DNA from: Bacteroidales bacterium
GTDB lineage: Bacteria > Bacteroidota > Bacteroidia > Bacteroidales > VadinHA17
Assembly (NCBI GenBank): GCA_003520925.1
Contig: DOTV01000008.1
Coordinates: 30,905-37,727 of the forward strand
Length of the DNA: 6,823 nt
Direction of reading: 5' to 3'
The notes below the pieces were generated by a model. That model made no database searches and was not told the DNA's origin. It worked only from the letters and a program-made list of their open reading frames with translations. Position 1 is the first letter of the stretch. Every line of letters starts with the position of its first letter. The position numbers and the translations under genes are program-made. Shown piece by piece: positions 6,516-6,823 of this stretch.

Positions 6516-6823
6516 ATGCGTCAGCTAAAAATCACCAAACAGGTTACAAACCGTGATACCCCTTCCCTGGATAAATACCTTCAGGAGATAGGGCGGGTCG
6601 GTCTTATTACACCTGAGGAAGAAGTTATTCTTGCCAGAAAGATAAAAACAGGTGATCCAGAAGCTCTTGGAAAGCTTGTAAATGCAAATCTCCGTTTTGT
6701 TGTATCTGTTGCAAAACAGTACCAGAACCAGGGAATGGGGCTTCCTGATCTAATCAATGAAGGCAACCTGGGACTTATGAAAGCTGCTCAGCGCTTTGAT
6801 GAAACAAGGGGATTCAAATTCAT
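6516..6823 (+). CDS. rpoD: Primary sigma factor RpoD (sigma-70, Bacteroidota type), N-terminal part
   Basis: This is the housekeeping sigma factor that directs RNA polymerase to most promoters. The 102 visible residues start MRQLKITKQVTNRDTPSLDK. Region 1.2 (about 17-45, DKYLQEIGRVGLITPEEE) follows directly, with no region 1.1 in front, and it runs straight into region 2.1 (LVNANLRFVVSVAKQY, 54-69) and region 2.2 (LPDLINEGNLGLMKAAQRFD, 76-95) without the large non-conserved insertion of E. coli sigma-70. This matches the ~287-residue primary sigma factor of Bacteroidota, such as that of Bacteroides fragilis. Regions 2.3-4 lie past the right edge. The ATG at 6516 is fixed by an in-frame TAA four codons upstream; no Shine-Dalgarno sequence is present. 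It diverges from rho, so two general transcription factors share one control region. Confidence 0.96.
   Translation, partial: MRQLKITKQVTNRDTPSLDKYLQEIGRVGLITPEEEVILARKIKTGDPEALGKLVNANLRFVVSVAKQYQNQGMGLPDLINEGNLGLMKAAQRFDETRGFKF

Noticed and set aside
6581..6766. Minus-strand 61-codon open frame opposite rpoD
   Set aside because: It is antisense to sigma regions 1.2-2.2, which are strongly conserved on the plus strand, so it is a shadow.
1..6823. Novel multi-gene system, mobile element, or CRISPR/defence locus
   Set aside because: All five coding sequences are recognised housekeeping genes filling nearly all of the window; there are no transposase, integrase, spacer-repeat array, or uncharacterised gene clusters.

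Overview
The window looks like ordinary chromosome from an anaerobic member of the Bacteroidota, most likely Bacteroidales/Marinilabiliales-like. Four things point there. The rpoD start encodes the short primary sigma factor typical of the phylum, without region 1.1. Rho carries the long low-complexity insertion seen in Bacteroidota. None of the five genes has a Shine-Dalgarno sequence; AT-rich leaders precede the starts. Several intergenic sites match the Bacteroidota -7 promoter element TAnnTTTG. A single-chain pyruvate:ferredoxin oxidoreductase (PFOR) implies anaerobic metabolism.

Layout from left to right. Positions 1-253 (minus) hold the N-terminal part of peptide deformylase (def), cut by the window edge. 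Positions 270-710 (minus) hold ruvX/yqgF, 16 nt upstream of def and probably co-transcribed with it. A perfect 15-bp inverted repeat at 728-760 separates ruvX from nifJ. Positions 771-4310 (minus) hold a complete PFOR gene with all expected cofactor ligands. A 71-bp gap with two tandem TAnnTTTG motifs precedes nifJ. Positions 4382-6190 (minus) hold rho. A 325-bp divergent intergenic region (6191-6515) follows, and rpoD starts on the plus strand at 6516 and runs off the right edge.

Functionally this is core housekeeping. The primary sigma factor and the Rho terminator are divergent neighbours sharing one regulatory region. PFOR supplies acetyl-CoA and reduced ferredoxin. RuvX acts in 16S rRNA maturation, and deformylase processes nascent proteins. 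The order rho, nifJ, ruvX, def on one strand would allow some read-through, but the nifJ promoter motifs and the strong hairpin after nifJ suggest separate units.

I see no mobile element, CRISPR array, tRNA, rRNA, defence system or other unknown multi-gene system. The points worth a second look are the charged, partly repetitive insertion in Rho, the palindrome after nifJ, a degenerate heptanucleotide repeat forming the 3' end of ruvX, and the compact divergent promoter region between rho and rpoD.
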